64,000 bases of DNA from Rhodoferax ferrireducens T118 (GCF_000013605.1 NC_007908.1:4340001-4404000); one strand, 5' to 3'. Numbered from the stretch's first letter, positions 35,506 through 47,023 are shown. Program-made: numbers and translations. Notes: generated by a model from the letters alone, not told the origin.

Positions 35506-37215
35506 ATGAACACCACTTTTGACTACATCATCGTCGGCGCCGGCACCGCAGGCTGCCTGCTGGCCAACCGGCTTTCCAAGGACCCGGCCAAGCGCGTGCT
35601 GCTGATCGAGGCCGGCGGCAAGGACGACTACCCCTGGATTCATATCCCGGTGGGCTACCTGCATTGCATTGGCAACCCGCGCACCGACTGGCTGTTTCAG
35701 ACCGAGCCCGAGACGGGTCTCAATGGCCGCGCCTTGCGCTACCCGCGCGGCAAGACGCTGGGCGGCTGCAGCAGCATCAACGGCATGATTTACATGCGCG
35801 GCCAGGCGCACAACTATGACCAGTGGGCGAGCCTCACGGGTGACCCGGCCTGGTCCTGGCAAAACAGCTTGAGCGACTTCATGGCGCACGAGAGTCACTA
35901 CAAATTGGATAGCTACTCAAGTCCTGTGGACGGGGGCCAGAGCGCTAAAAAGCTTGAGGATTTCAAGAACTTCCATGGCGCAAACGGCGAGTGGCGGGTC
36001 GAAAAACAACGCCTGCGCTGGGACATCCTGGACGCCTTTGCCCAGGCCGCGCAGCAGGCCGGCATCGCGCCGACCGAGGACTTCAACGCCGGGTCCAACG
36101 AGGGTGTCGGTTACTTTGAGGTTAATCAGAAAAAGGGCTGGCGCTGGAGCACGGCGAAGGCTTTTTTGCGTCCCACCTGCATGAATCGGCCCAATTTTGA
36201 ACTCTGGACCTCGGCGCAAGTGGTCAAGCTGCAACTGCAAACCCAGCTTGATGGCAGCCTGCGCTGCAGCGGTGTGCAGGTGTGGATGGGCGGCGAGATG
36301 GTCAACGCCACGGCGACCGGCGAGGTCATCCTGAGTGCCGGCAGCATCGGCTCGCCGCAGATTTTGCAGCTCTCGGGCATTGGCCCGGCCGCGCTCTTGC
36401 AGCGGCATGGCATTGCGGTGCAGGTGGACGCGCCGGGAGTGGGCGCGAACTTGCAGGATCACTTGCAGATTCGCACCGTGTTCAAGGTGACGGGCGTCAA
36501 AACCCTCAACACACAGGCCAACTCGCTGTGGGGCAAGGCCATGATCGGCCTGGAGTACGCGCTCAAGCGCAGTGGCCCGATGAGCATGGCGCCGAGCCAG
36601 TTGGGCGCCTTTACCCGCAGCGATGCCAGCCAGCCCTACCCCAACATCGAGTACCACGTGCAGCCGCTCAGCCTGGACGCTTTTGGCGAGCCGCTGCACC
36701 ACTTCAACGCCTTCACCGCCAGCGTGTGCAACCTGCAGCCCAGCAGCCGCGGCACGGTGCAGATCCAGAGCCCCCGCTTTGATGCGGCGCCGGCGATTGC
36801 GCCGCACTACCTGAGCACCGAGGCCGACCGCCAGGTGGCGGCGGATTCACTTCGCCTGACGCGCGCCATCGTGGCGCAGCCGGCGCTGGCCAAGTACCAG
36901 CCGCAAGAGTTCAAGCCGGGCGTTCAGTTTCAGACCGACGAGGAACTGGCGCGCCTGGCCGGCGATATTGCCACCACCATTTTTCACCCGGTCGGCACCA
37001 CCAAAATGGGGGCGGCCGACGACCCGCTGGCGGTGCTGGATTCACACTTGCGGGTGCGTGGCGGGAATGGCGGCCTGGTGGCGGGCTTGCGCGTGGTCGA
37101 CGCTGGCGTGATGCCGGTCATCACCAGCGGCAACACCAACTCACCCACTTTGATGATTGCGGAAAAGGCGGCGCGCTGGATAATTGAGGATTCAACCCGC
37201 CGGAGAGAAGGGTAA
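35506..37215 (+). CDS. GMC family FAD oxidoreductase (choline dehydrogenase-like)
   Basis: A 569-residue flavoenzyme. The ADP-binding motif DYIIVGAGTAGCLLANRL is at residue 5, followed by the GMC signatures PRGKTLGGCSSINGMIYMRG near 84 and GEVILSAGSIGSPQILQLSGIG near 270. The C-terminal active-site region has FHPVGTTKMG (catalytic His) and ITSGNTNSPTLMIAEKAA. The substrate is likely an alcohol; choline is not certain. Residues about 131-149 (HYKLDSYSSPVDGGQSAKK) derive from an inserted interspersed repeat and interrupt a region that is usually shorter. Confidence 0.9.
   Translation: MNTTFDYIIVGAGTAGCLLANRLSKDPAKRVLLIEAGGKDDYPWIHIPVGYLHCIGNPRTDWLFQTEPETGLNGRALRYPRGKTLGGCSSINGMIYMRGQAHNYDQWASLTGDPAWSWQNSLSDFMAHESHYKLDSYSSPVDGGQSAKKLEDFKNFHGANGEWRVEKQRLRWDILDAFAQAAQQAGIAPTEDFNAGSNEGVGYFEVNQKKGWRWSTAKAFLRPTCMNRPNFELWTSAQVVKLQLQTQLDGSLRCSGVQVWMGGEMVNATATGEVILSAGSIGSPQILQLSGIGPAALLQRHGIAVQVDAPGVGANLQDHLQIRTVFKVTGVKTLNTQANSLWGKAMIGLEYALKRSGPMSMAPSQLGAFTRSDASQPYPNIEYHVQPLSLDAFGEPLHHFNAFTASVCNLQPSSRGTVQIQSPRFDAAPAIAPHYLSTEADRQVAADSLRLTRAIVAQPALAKYQPQEFKPGVQFQTDEELARLAGDIATTIFHPVGTTKMGAADDPLAVLDSHLRVRGGNGGLVAGLRVVDAGVMPVITSGNTNSPTLMIAEKAARWIIEDSTRRREG
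35895..35951 (-). repeat. short interspersed repeat copy E, in frame in the GMC oxidoreductase gene
   Basis: On the minus strand it reads GCTCTGGCCCCCGT, a variable middle, then GAGTAGCTATCCAATTTGTAG, matching the family core. It adds about 19 residues to the enzyme without a frameshift or stop. Confidence 0.65.
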
Positions 37216-37350
37216 ATCCGAACAGGGTAAGTCCTGATGCGTCAATCACAACCCCCGCTTACAGTCGAGTCAATCACCAGCAGGCATCCATGCCCGCTGT
37301 CCGTGAAAGGCCCAGGAGACAAACCCGCAAAGGGTTGATAAAAATGAAAA

Positions 37351-37377
37351 AGCACCGGTGATCCCGGTGCTTTTTTT
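37351..37377. terminator. bidirectional Rho-independent terminator
   Basis: AGCACCGG (37351-37358), loop TGATC, then CCGGTGCT (37364-37371) with seven T from 37371 and an A-tract upstream. It ends the GMC oxidoreductase transcript and would also work on the other strand. The rest of the 37216-37470 gap holds only this and an interspersed repeat. Confidence 0.9.
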
Positions 37378-37381
37378 ATAC

Positions 37382-37440
37382 AAAATTGGCCTCTAGCCCC
37401 CGTTTTCATTGCCTATATAGCTATTAATAATGTAGCAATC
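37382..37440 (+). repeat. short interspersed repeat copy A
   Basis: Contains CCTCTAGCCCCCGT, TTTTCATTGCCTATATAG and CTATTAATAATGTAGC; the closest to copy B at 53089 (CATTGCCT and TAGCTATTAA shared). Located between a terminator and the TauE-type gene, so it may form part of that gene's promoter region. Confidence 0.75.
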
Positions 37441-37470
37441 AACAGCTGCACCTGATGCGACAATGTGCCG

Positions 37471-38229
37471 ATGGAATTGTTCGTTGTCTCGCTCGCCTCG
37501 CTGCTGGCCGGTTTTGTGGATTCAATTGTGGGCGGCGGTGGCCTGATTCTGGTGCCGGCCCTGTTTGTCACCTTCCCCAACACCCATCCAGCCACCCTGT
37601 TTGGCACCGGCAAAGGCGCGTCGGTCTGGGGCACGGGCTTTGCCACCTGGCAATTCAGCCGCCGGGTCGAGATGCGCTGGGCCGCGCTGCTGCCCGCCGC
37701 CGCCGCCGGTTTTATCGCGGCCTTCGCCGGCGCCTGGCTGGTGACCGTGGTATCGCCTGATTTTTTGCGCAGGCTGCTGCCCGGCGTGTTGCTGGCGGTG
37801 CTGATCTACACGGTGCTCAGAAAAGAGCTGGGGCGCACCCATGCGCCGCTGTTCTCGGGCGGCAAAGAGGCATGTCTGGCGGCGTCCATCGGTGCCGTGA
37901 TCGGTTTTTACGACGGGTTTTTTGGCCCCGGCGCCGGCAGTTTTCTGGTCTTTTTGTTTGTGCGCGTGATGGGCTACGATTTTCTGAGCGCCTCGGCCGC
38001 CGCCAAGCTGATCAACACCGCCACCAACACGGCGGCGCTGATTCTGTTCGTCGCCAAGGGCCATATCTGGTGGCACTTTGTGCTCGCCATGGCGCTGGCC
38101 AACGTGGCGGGCAGCCTGCTCGGCACGCGCCTGGCACTCAAGCACGGCACCGGCTTTGTGCGCGCATTCTTCATCGTGGTCGTGAGCGCGCTGATCCTGA
38201 AAACCGGCTATGACGCCTTCTTGCGCTGA
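37471..38229 (+). CDS. TauE/SafE family sulfite/anion exporter-like permease
   Basis: A 252-residue membrane protein with about eight hydrophobic segments. The TauE/SafE signature GFVDSIVGGGGLILVPAL is near residue 15, and its repeat GAVIGFYDGFFGPGAGSFL is near residue 145. The family exports sulfite, sulfoacetate or other small organic anions; the substrate here is unknown. A GTG at 37465 two codons upstream is an alternative start. It is convergent with mrdA, with a 22-base gap. Confidence 0.88.
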   Translation: MELFVVSLASLLAGFVDSIVGGGGLILVPALFVTFPNTHPATLFGTGKGASVWGTGFATWQFSRRVEMRWAALLPAAAAGFIAAFAGAWLVTVVSPDFLRRLLPGVLLAVLIYTVLRKELGRTHAPLFSGGKEACLAASIGAVIGFYDGFFGPGAGSFLVFLFVRVMGYDFLSASAAAKLINTATNTAALILFVAKGHIWWHFVLAMALANVAGSLLGTRLALKHGTGFVRAFFIVVVSALILKTGYDAFLR

Positions 38230-38251
38230 GAACAAGGCGCAAGAAAGTCTC

Positions 38252-40273
38252 TTAACGGCCAGGTGATGCCGCACTCGCCGTTTTTGCCGGCGCGCTGGCG
38301 GCGCTAGCCGGTGCCACAGGCGCCACCGGTGCACCCGGCGGCCAGGGCAGCTCTGCCACCGTGCGCGGTTTGCCAATCGGTGCCGGTGCCATGCCTTTTT
38401 TCACCGCCTCAATGTCTTCCAGGCTCGGGTACTGGTTGAGCAGCCAGTAATCAATCACCCGGCGCGCAATCGGGGCCGAGTATTTGGCGCCAAATCCGGC
38501 GTTTTCCACGATGATGGCCAGGGCAATTTTGGGGTCTTCAGCCGGCGCGAAGGCGGTGAACAGGGCGTGGTCGCGAAAGCGCTCCTCCATCTTGGAGGCG
38601 ACGTACTTTTCGTTGGCCTTGATCTGCACCACCTGCGCCGTGCCGGTCTTGCCGCCGCTGGTGTAGGGCGCGCCGCGGAAGCTGGCCGATGAGGTGCCCT
38701 CCAGGTTCACCCCGACCATGGCGTGCTTGATGACCGCAATGTTGGCCGCTTTGGCGATCACTTCACCCACCGATTCGTGCTCGGTGGTGGTCGGCGCGTG
38801 CGTGATGATGTCCATCACCTCTTTCACCAGGTGCGGCTTCATCTTGACACCATTGTTGGCCAGCGTGCCGACCGCCGAGGCCAATTGCAGCATGGTGAAG
38901 TTGTTGTAGCCCTGGCCGATGCCCAGCGAGATGGTTTCACCGGCGTACCACTTTTGCTGTTCCGGCTTTTTGTAGGCTTTGCGCTTCCAGGCCGTGGATG
39001 GCAGCAGGCCGCGCACCTCGCCGAAAATGTCAATGCCGGTCAACTCACCAAAACCGAAGCGCTGCAACTGGTCGTGGATGGTGTCCACCCCCAGGTCGTT
39101 AGCCAGCATGTAGTAATAGGTGTCGCACGACGCCACGATCGAGTGGTACATGTCGACATTGCCGTGGCCACCCTCTTTGTCGTCGCGAAAGCGATGCCCG
39201 CCAAACATGAAGTAGCCGGGGTCGAAGATGGTCTGCTCGGGCGTGCGTTTGCCGGTCTCCAGCGCTGCCAACGCCATGAAGGGCTTGTAGGTGGAACCGG
39301 GCGGGTAGGTGCCGCGCAACGCGCGGTTCAGCAACGGCTTGTCGATGGACTCGTTGAGCGCTTGCCAGCTTTCCTGGTCAATGCCTTCGACAAACAGATT
39401 CGGGTCAAAAGTGGGCTTGCTGACAAAGGCCAGTATTTCACCGGTCTTGGGGTCCAGCGCCACCAGCGCGCCGCGGCGTTCGCCAAACAGCTCTTCCACC
39501 ATGTGTTGCAGCTTGATGTCAAGCGCCAGCTTGACGGTGTTGCCAGGGGTGGCCGGGTTGCTGGCGAGTCGGCGCATGGCGCGCCCGCCGGCCGAGGTCT
39601 CCATCGAGTCGACACCGGTGATGCCGTGCAACTGGGCCTCAAAGCTCTGCTCCACACCGAGCTTGCCGATGTAATCGGTACCCCGGTAGTTGGCGGCATC
39701 GTCGGAGTCGTCGAGCTTTTCCTTTTCGGTCTGGTTGATGCGCCCGATGTAGCCGATGACGTGGCTGGCCAGCTCGCCATAGGGGTAGCTGCGAAACAGC
39801 CGGGCCTTGATCTCGACACCCGGAAAACGATAGTGCTGCCCCGCAAATTTGGCGACCTCTTCATCACTCAGGCGGGTGCGCAGCGGCAGCGACTCAAAAC
39901 TCTTGGACTCTTCACGCAGCTTCTTGAAACGACGCCGGTCACGCTGCGATATCTCGACCACCTGCGACAGGGCGTCGATCGTCTGCTCCAGATCGGTCAC
40001 TTTGGAGGGGGTCACTTCCAGCGTGTAGGCCGAGTAGTTGCTGGCCAGCACAATGCCGTTGCGGTCGAGGATCAGGCCCCGGTTCGGCACCACCGGCACA
40101 ATCGCGGTGCGGTTGCTTTCGGCCTGCTCCAGCAGGTCGTCGTGGCGCACCACCTGCAGGTACACCAGCCGCGACAGCACCAGCAAAAAGCACACCACGA
40201 CCGCGATGCCGGCCACCAGCACCCGCGCCCGAAAGCGCGACAGATCCGCCTCGACGTTGCGCAGTTCGGTCAT
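38252..40273 (-). CDS. mrdA: penicillin-binding protein 2 (elongasome transpeptidase)
   Basis: A 673-residue class-B PBP that crosslinks lateral-wall peptidoglycan. It has an N-terminal membrane anchor (VLVAGIAVVVCFLLVLSRLVYLQ), a PBP dimer/pedestal domain (about 60-240), then the transpeptidase with SxxK in PPGSTYKP near 327, SCD near 383 and KTG in SGGKTGTAQ near 545. The Ala/Pro-rich tail is disordered. Last gene of mreBCD-mrdA; it starts 3 bases after the mreD stop. RodA, usually next, is not encoded here. Confidence 0.94.
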   Translation of the reverse strand: MTELRNVEADLSRFRARVLVAGIAVVVCFLLVLSRLVYLQVVRHDDLLEQAESNRTAIVPVVPNRGLILDRNGIVLASNYSAYTLEVTPSKVTDLEQTIDALSQVVEISQRDRRRFKKLREESKSFESLPLRTRLSDEEVAKFAGQHYRFPGVEIKARLFRSYPYGELASHVIGYIGRINQTEKEKLDDSDDAANYRGTDYIGKLGVEQSFEAQLHGITGVDSMETSAGGRAMRRLASNPATPGNTVKLALDIKLQHMVEELFGERRGALVALDPKTGEILAFVSKPTFDPNLFVEGIDQESWQALNESIDKPLLNRALRGTYPPGSTYKPFMALAALETGKRTPEQTIFDPGYFMFGGHRFRDDKEGGHGNVDMYHSIVASCDTYYYMLANDLGVDTIHDQLQRFGFGELTGIDIFGEVRGLLPSTAWKRKAYKKPEQQKWYAGETISLGIGQGYNNFTMLQLASAVGTLANNGVKMKPHLVKEVMDIITHAPTTTEHESVGEVIAKAANIAVIKHAMVGVNLEGTSSASFRGAPYTSGGKTGTAQVVQIKANEKYVASKMEERFRDHALFTAFAPAEDPKIALAIIVENAGFGAKYSAPIARRVIDYWLLNQYPSLEDIEAVKKGMAPAPIGKPRTVAELPWPPGAPVAPVAPASAASAPAKTASAASPGR

Positions 40274-40276
40274 AGG

Positions 40277-40807
40277 CTACAACGGCCGGTGCGCATCGGG
40301 ATCGGGGGTTCTTCGTTGCGGCATCAGCAAGAGCACGCTGACCACCGGCCACAGCAGCGACTCGATGAGCGGCGCCAGCAACAGCCAAAAGCCTGGAAAG
40401 CCGCCCCCCGCCAGCATGCGCACACTCAGCGCAATGGCATGCGCCGCCACAAACAGCGGCAACACCTGAAACGCCTGCGACGGCACCGGAAACCACAGCA
40501 GGCGGCGGTGGATGGCAATGGCCAGAAAGCTCAGTACCGTGTAGCTCAAGGCGTGCTGGCCCAGCATCGCCCCCTGGTGCACGTCAACAAAAATGCCAAA
40601 CACAAAAGCGGCGCCAATGCCGATGCGCTGCGGCTGGTGGATGCTCCAGAACACCAGCACCAGCGCCAGCAGGTCGGGCATCCAGGCGGCTCGCCCCCAC
40701 AGCCCCATGTTCTGCAACATGTTCAGGAGCAAGGCCGCTACCAGGCTGCCCCAGATGAAGAAAGGGTTGGCGGGCAACAGCAACTGATGGCCCGGGCGCA
40801 TGATCAT
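40277..40807 (-). CDS. mreD: rod shape-determining protein MreD
   Basis: A 176-residue integral membrane protein with about five helices, of normal MreD length, overlapping the mreC stop by 4 bases. IGIGAAFVFGIFVDVHQGAMLGQHALSYTVL is the recognisable family core. It links MreC and the peptidoglycan synthases at the inner membrane. Confidence 0.92.
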   Translation of the reverse strand: MIMRPGHQLLLPANPFFIWGSLVAALLLNMLQNMGLWGRAAWMPDLLALVLVFWSIHQPQRIGIGAAFVFGIFVDVHQGAMLGQHALSYTVLSFLAIAIHRRLLWFPVPSQAFQVLPLFVAAHAIALSVRMLAGGGFPGFWLLLAPLIESLLWPVVSVLLLMPQRRTPDPDAHRPL

Positions 40808-41724
40808 TTTTTCGATCCTTTCCTGACCGGGCCGGCGCTTGCCGGCACGACCGGCCGCGAGGCGATCTGGCTGGCAACGGGCTGCAGCACCATCACATGC
40901 ACCACGCCTGACACCAGCGCCAGGGGCTCACAGCTGATGCGCGCAAATGCCGAGTCAGCACGGCGATCGACCTTCGCCACCTTCGCGACCGGCAAACCCG
41001 GGGGGTAGACGCCGTCCACGCCGCTGGTGGTCAACAAATCACCGACTTGCACATCGGTATTGGCCGCCATGAAACGCAGCTCCAGCGCGTTGGCGCGCAG
41101 GGCCGGGTCGCCAAAGGCCACGCCGCGCGCCCCGGTGCGGGTGTTGAGCACCGGAATGGCCTGCTCCCGGTCGGTGATCAGCGTGACTTCGCTGATCGCC
41201 GGATAGACCCGTGTCACCTGGCCCAACACGCCGGCTTCGTCCAGCACCGGCGAGCCGGCCGCGACGCCGTCGAGCAAGCCGCGGTCAATGATGACTTTGC
41301 GGGTGTAGGGGTCGGCGGCGTCATACAGGACTTGTGCCGCCTGTGATGGCGTGGCCACGCGCTCGCGCAACGTCAGCAGCGCGCGCAAGCGGGTGTTTTC
41401 CAACAGCAGTTGCTCGACCTGACTGGCACGCTGGGACTGCAAACCGAGCTTGTACAGGGCGGCTTCTTCGCTGCTCTGGGAGCGTTTGAGAGACTCAAAA
41501 TATTTGCCGCCACCCTGGACCCAGACCACGGGCCGCAGGGCCAGCCATTGCATCGGATAGAGCGCGGCCGCCACCGCCACCCGCAACGGCCGCGCCAGCT
41601 CAAGGCGCGCATCGGCCACCATCAGGAACAGCGCCAGCAGACTGAAGAAGGTGAGTTTGGACAGGGCCGACGGGCCCTGGCGAAAGAAAGGCGGCGGCGT
41701 CCCGTCCAGCGTACCAAGTGGCAT
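40804..41724 (-). CDS. mreC: rod shape-determining protein MreC
   Basis: A 306-residue periplasmic scaffold anchored by one N-terminal helix (LTFFSLLALFLMVADARL). A coiled coil (about 65-110, ending LLLENTRLRALLTLRERV) precedes the two beta-barrel domains, which include VIIDRGLLDGVAAGSPVLDEAGVLGQV and the GDLLTTSGVDGVYPPGLPVAKV block. It lies 15 bases after mreB. Confidence 0.94.
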   Translation of the reverse strand: MPLGTLDGTPPPFFRQGPSALSKLTFFSLLALFLMVADARLELARPLRVAVAAALYPMQWLALRPVVWVQGGGKYFESLKRSQSSEEAALYKLGLQSQRASQVEQLLLENTRLRALLTLRERVATPSQAAQVLYDAADPYTRKVIIDRGLLDGVAAGSPVLDEAGVLGQVTRVYPAISEVTLITDREQAIPVLNTRTGARGVAFGDPALRANALELRFMAANTDVQVGDLLTTSGVDGVYPPGLPVAKVAKVDRRADSAFARISCEPLALVSGVVHVMVLQPVASQIASRPVVPASAGPVRKGSKK

Positions 41725-41739
41725 CGCCGCGCCTGTTGC

Positions 41740-42825
<1,086 letters not shown>

Positions 42826-42986
42826 TCACCTGGTTAACGGGTTCAAAATCGGGTTTTATTGGCAAAAACCTGCCGGGTCGCAGACCCACAGCCAAAGGCG
42901 GGATAATACCTCATCCCCTGTGAATAACTGTCCGGCCCCGCCTCTTTAAAGGTGTTTTACAACCGGTTTCGAATGAAGATACTTGT

Positions 42987-43286
42987 ATGTCCCTGACTTC
43001 TACTGACATCGCCCGAATTGCCAACCTGGCACGGCTGGAGCTCAAAGCGGCCGAGAGTGAGCGCATGCTGACACAAATCAACGGGTTTTTTGCCCTGGTC
43101 GAAAAAATGCGCGCGGTCGATACCACGGGCATTGAGCCGCTGGCGCACCCGGTGGCCACCGTCCAGGACATCACCCTGCGCCTGCGTGAAGACCGGGTCA
43201 GCGAGCCCAACCAGCGCGAGGCCAACCAGCGCAACGCCCCTGCGCTTGAGCATGGCCTGTTTCTGGTGCCCAAGGTGATCGAGTAA
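42987..43286 (+). CDS. gatC: Asp-tRNA(Asn)/Glu-tRNA(Gln) amidotransferase subunit C
   Basis: A 99-residue subunit of normal length that stabilises GatA. It begins [19 protein letters not shown] and has the family phrase [15 protein letters not shown] and LREDRVSE. First gene of gatCAB, which makes Gln-tRNA(Gln) and/or Asn-tRNA(Asn) from misacylated precursors. Confidence 0.95.
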
Positions 43287-43311
43287 CACCACCAACCAAC
43301 AACAACAAAAG

Positions 43312-44793
43312 ATGACTACCACCACTGCACTGCACGACCTCACCGTGGCCCAGCTCGCCAGCCTGCTGCGCGCGCGCAAAGTCTCGGCCCTGGAGACGGC
43401 CCAGCATTTCTTGGCCCGCGCCCAGGCGAACGCGTCGCTCGGGGCTTTTCTGGACTTCAACGAAGAAGTCACGCTGCGCCAGGCGCGCGCCGCTGACCTG
43501 GCATTGGCCGCGGACAGCGGCGGTGCCACACCAACGCTGCTGGGCGTTCCGATGGCACACAAGGATATTTTTGTCACGCGCGATTTCATCTCCACCGCGG
43601 GCTCCAGGATGCTGGCCGGCTATCGCTCGCCGTTTGACGCCACCGTGGTGAGCAAGCTGGCCGCGCAGGGCGTGGTGACTTTGGGCAAGCTCAATTGCGA
43701 CGAATTCGCCATGGGCTCGGCGAATGAAAATTCGGCGTTTGGCCCGGTCAGGAACCCGTGGGACCTGACCCGCACCCCCGGCGGCTCGTCCGGCGGCAGC
43801 GCGGCAGCCGTGGCCGCGCGGCTGCTGCCCGCCGCCACCGGCACTGACACCGGCGGTTCGATTCGGCAACCGGCCTCGTTTTGCGGCGTCACCGGCATCA
43901 AGCCCACGTACGGTCGCGCCTCGCGCTACGGCATGGTGGCGTTTGCCTCCAGCCTCGATCAGGCCGGGCCGATGGCGCGCACGGCGCAAGACTGCGCTTT
44001 GCTGCTGTCGGCCATGTGTGGGCCGGACCCGGACCGTGATTCCACTTCGCTGGACCTGCCGGCCGAAGATTTCACACGGTCTCTCACAGAATCCATCGAA
44101 GGTTTGCGCATTGGCGTGCCGGCTGAATTTTTTGGCGAAGGCCTGGCCGATGACGTGCGCGCCGCCGTGGACGGCGCACTCAAGGAACTGGAGAAACTGG
44201 GGGCCAGGCTGGTGCCGATTTCGCTGCCGCGCACCGAGTTGTCCATTCCGGTTTATTACATCATTGCACCGGCCGAGGCGTCGAGCAACCTGAGCCGTTT
44301 TGACGGCGTCAAGTTTGGTCACCGGGCCGCGCAGTACGCGGACTTGACCGACATGTACAAGAAGACCCGCGCCGAGGGTTTTGGTGATGAGGTCAAGCGC
44401 CGCATCATGATTGGCACCTATGTGCTGAGCCACGGCTACTACGATGCCTACTACCTGCAAGCGCAAAAGATCCGTCGCATGATTGCTGACGATTTTCAGC
44501 AGGCTTATCTGCAGTGTGACGTGATTGCCGGACCGGTGGCACCCACGGTGGCGTGGAAACTGGGCGGGCACGGCAACGATCCGCTGGCCGATTACCTGGC
44601 CGACATCTTTACCCTGCCGGGCTCGCTGGCAGGTTTGCCGGGCATGAGTTTGCCGGTGGGCTTTGGCGCCAACCACATGCCGGTCGGGCTGCAACTGATC
44701 GGCAATTATCTGCAGGAGGCGAAATTGCTCAATGTGGCACATCGCTTCCAGCAGGCGACGCACTGGCACCTTGCCAAGCCAGAAGGATTTTGA
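43312..44793 (+). CDS. gatA: Asp-tRNA(Asn)/Glu-tRNA(Gln) amidotransferase subunit A
   Basis: A 493-residue amidase-signature glutaminase. The Ser-cisSer-Lys triad lies in VPMAHKDIF (Lys near 83) and [14 protein letters not shown] / [11 protein letters not shown] (near 158 and 182). It lies 25 bases after gatC and 2 before gatB. All catalytic motifs are intact. Confidence 0.96.
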
Positions 44794-44795
44794 GC

Positions 44796-46286
44796 ATGAA
44801 TACGTTTGTTGAAAAAGCGCCGTCAGCCTCGCGGGCTGCCCTCCCATCCCCACTGGTGCTGGGTTACGAAGTCGTGATTGGCTTCGAGACCCACGCCCAG
44901 TTGTCCACCCAATCCAAAATCTTCAGCCGTGCCGCCACCGCTTTCGGCGCCGAGCCCAACACGCAAGCCTGCGCGGTGGACCTGGCGCTGCCGGGCACCT
45001 TGCCGGTGATGAACAGGGGCGCGGTCGAGCGGGCCATTCAGTTTGCGCTGGCGATTGGCGCCCAGGTGTCACCACGCAGCATTTTTGCGCGCAAGAATTA
45101 TTTTTATCCCGACCTGCCCAAGGGCTACCAGATCAGCCAGTTTGAAATTCCGGTGGTGGTCGGTGGTGAGGTCGAGTTCTACCTGGACGGCGAAAAACGT
45201 TCGGTGCGGCTGGTCCGCGCCCACCTGGAAGAAGACGCCGGCAAGTCACTGCACGAAGACTATGTGGGCCAAACCGGCATCGACCTGAACCGCGCCGGCA
45301 CGCCGCTGCTGGAGATCGTGACCGAACCCGACATGCGCTCCAGCTTGGAAGCGGTAGCCTACGCCAAGGAGCTGCACAAGATCGTGACCTGGATTGGTAT
45401 TTGCGACGGCAACATGCAGGAAGGCAGTTTCCGCTGCGACGCCAATGTGTCGGTGCGCAAGCCCGGCGCGCCATTGGGCACACGGCGCGAGGTCAAGAAC
45501 CTCAACAGCTTCAAGTTCATGCAGCAAGCCATCGACTATGAAGTGCGCTGGCAGATTGAGCAACTTGAAGACGGCCACGCGATTGAACAGGCCACGGTAT
45601 TGTTCGACCCCGACAGCGGTGAAACGCGTTCCATGCGCAGCAAGGAAGATGCGGCCGATTACCGTTATTTTCCCGACCCGGATTTGCCGCCGCTGGTGAT
45701 TGCCGATGACTGGGTGCAGCGGGTTCGCGCCGAGATGACCGAGCTGCCGCGCGTCATGGCGCAGCGCTTTGTCGCTGACTATGGGCTCTCTGACTACGAT
45801 GCCACGGCGCTGACTCAAAGCCATGCCATTGCCGCCTATTTTCAAGCCGCCGCCAAAGCCTGCGGGCAGGCCAAACTGGCCAGCAACTGGATCATGGGCG
45901 ACGTGGCGCGCCGACTCAATACCGATGAAATTGACATCGCCCAGTCACCCGTGAACGCCGCGCAGCTGGGTCTGTTAATCACCCGCATTGTGGATGGCAC
46001 CCTGTCCAACAACGCAGCCAAACAGGTGCTCGATGCGCTGTGGGCCGGCGAGTCCCCCGATGTCGATGCGGTGATTGAGTCCAAGGGTCTCAAGCAAATG
46101 AACGACAGCGGCGCGCTGGAAAAAATTGTCGACGACGTGCTGGCGGCCAACCCGAAAAACATCGAGCAGTACAAGGCCGGCAACAGCAAGGCGCTCAACG
46201 CGCTGGTCGGTCAGATCATGAAGGGCAGCCAAGGCAAGGCCAACCCGCAGCAAGTCAACGATCTGCTGCGCAAGAAACTGGACTGA
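44796..46286 (+). CDS. gatB: Asp-tRNA(Asn)/Glu-tRNA(Gln) amidotransferase subunit B
   Basis: A 496-residue kinase/amidotransferase subunit that activates the misacylated tRNA. Family motifs include [61 protein letters not shown] and [10 protein letters not shown]. The C-terminal YqeY-like tRNA-binding tail ends [17 protein letters not shown]. The ATG at 44796 follows the gatA stop by two bases; a longer frame overlaps gatA and is rejected. Confidence 0.96.
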   Translation: MNTFVEKAPSASRAALPSPLVLGYEVVIGFETHAQLSTQSKIFSRAATAFGAEPNTQACAVDLALPGTLPVMNRGAVERAIQFALAIGAQVSPRSIFARKNYFYPDLPKGYQISQFEIPVVVGGEVEFYLDGEKRSVRLVRAHLEEDAGKSLHEDYVGQTGIDLNRAGTPLLEIVTEPDMRSSLEAVAYAKELHKIVTWIGICDGNMQEGSFRCDANVSVRKPGAPLGTRREVKNLNSFKFMQQAIDYEVRWQIEQLEDGHAIEQATVLFDPDSGETRSMRSKEDAADYRYFPDPDLPPLVIADDWVQRVRAEMTELPRVMAQRFVADYGLSDYDATALTQSHAIAAYFQAAAKACGQAKLASNWIMGDVARRLNTDEIDIAQSPVNAAQLGLLITRIVDGTLSNNAAKQVLDALWAGESPDVDAVIESKGLKQMNDSGALEKIVDDVLAANPKNIEQYKAGNSKALNALVGQIMKGSQGKANPQQVNDLLRKKLD

Positions 46287-46358
46287 TTCCAGGTCTGCTT
46301 CAATGCGCCAGGTTCCGGCCCCGTTTGGCACCCTCTGGTGCTGTCCGGGGGGCATGGG

Positions 46359-47021
46359 TCAGGGCCGCAACCAGAGCCGCTTCAGCCGCGCCAGTTCTTC
46401 TTCGAAACGCGCGTTCACGCGCTTGAGTTCCGCGTCCTGATCAGCAATAAAACGACCCTGAATGGCCAGGCTTTGGGTCAGCTCGTCAGCCTGGCGCCGA
46501 ACGGAGGGCGGCGCTTTGCTCGGGTCCTTCTTGTAAAACTCCATCTCTTCATTAACCACGGTGCGCTGGCGCAGCAGCTCCTCCACCCGATGCATCGCCG
46601 CCTGGCGCACCACGCCAATCTGGGCCAGTGCCTCGGCGCGTTCCTTGTCGTGCACCGCCTGGTTCGGGTAGCGGGCCAGCAACGCCCGGTCGCGCCGTTT
46701 TTCTTCATTCAGGCGGGCCCGTTCTTCCTGGGCCGCTTTCTCCCGGGCGTCAAGCGCAGCGCGCTCCTGTGCCGTCAGCGTTGGACTTACCTTGGCTTTG
46801 ACCGTGCCGCTGGGGTTGAGCACTTTTTGTTCGCGATCACTGCAATCGGGAATGGGCCGGTCAGAGGTCAACGTCCGGCCCCGCGCGTCGACGCAGGTGT
46901 AGATGCCCTGCCCATTGCCGCCGCCCGTCTGCTGCGCCTGGGCAACAGTCATGCCTGACAGAACCATCAGCAACACACCCAGGAACGTTTGCCTCGCATC
47001 CAACCCGATCCATCTGAACAT
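46359..47021 (-). CDS. DUF4124-domain exported protein with coiled coil
   Basis: A 220-residue protein with a signal peptide (TFLGVLLMVLSGMTVAQA) and a short DUF4124-type domain (GIYTCVDARGRTLTSDRPIPDC, about residues 36-57), then a long charged helical region (about 80-218) rich in Glu, Arg, Lys and Ala, probably a coiled coil. DUF4124 proteins are common in beta- and gammaproteobacteria near wall and growth genes; the function is unknown. The start at 47021 (MFRWIGLD) is chosen over a longer frame into pyrE. Confidence 0.8.
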   Translation of the reverse strand: MFRWIGLDARQTFLGVLLMVLSGMTVAQAQQTGGGNGQGIYTCVDARGRTLTSDRPIPDCSDREQKVLNPSGTVKAKVSPTLTAQERAALDAREKAAQEERARLNEEKRRDRALLARYPNQAVHDKERAEALAQIGVVRQAAMHRVEELLRQRTVVNEEMEFYKKDPSKAPPSVRRQADELTQSLAIQGRFIADQDAELKRVNARFEEELARLKRLWLRP

Positions 47022-47023
47022 GT

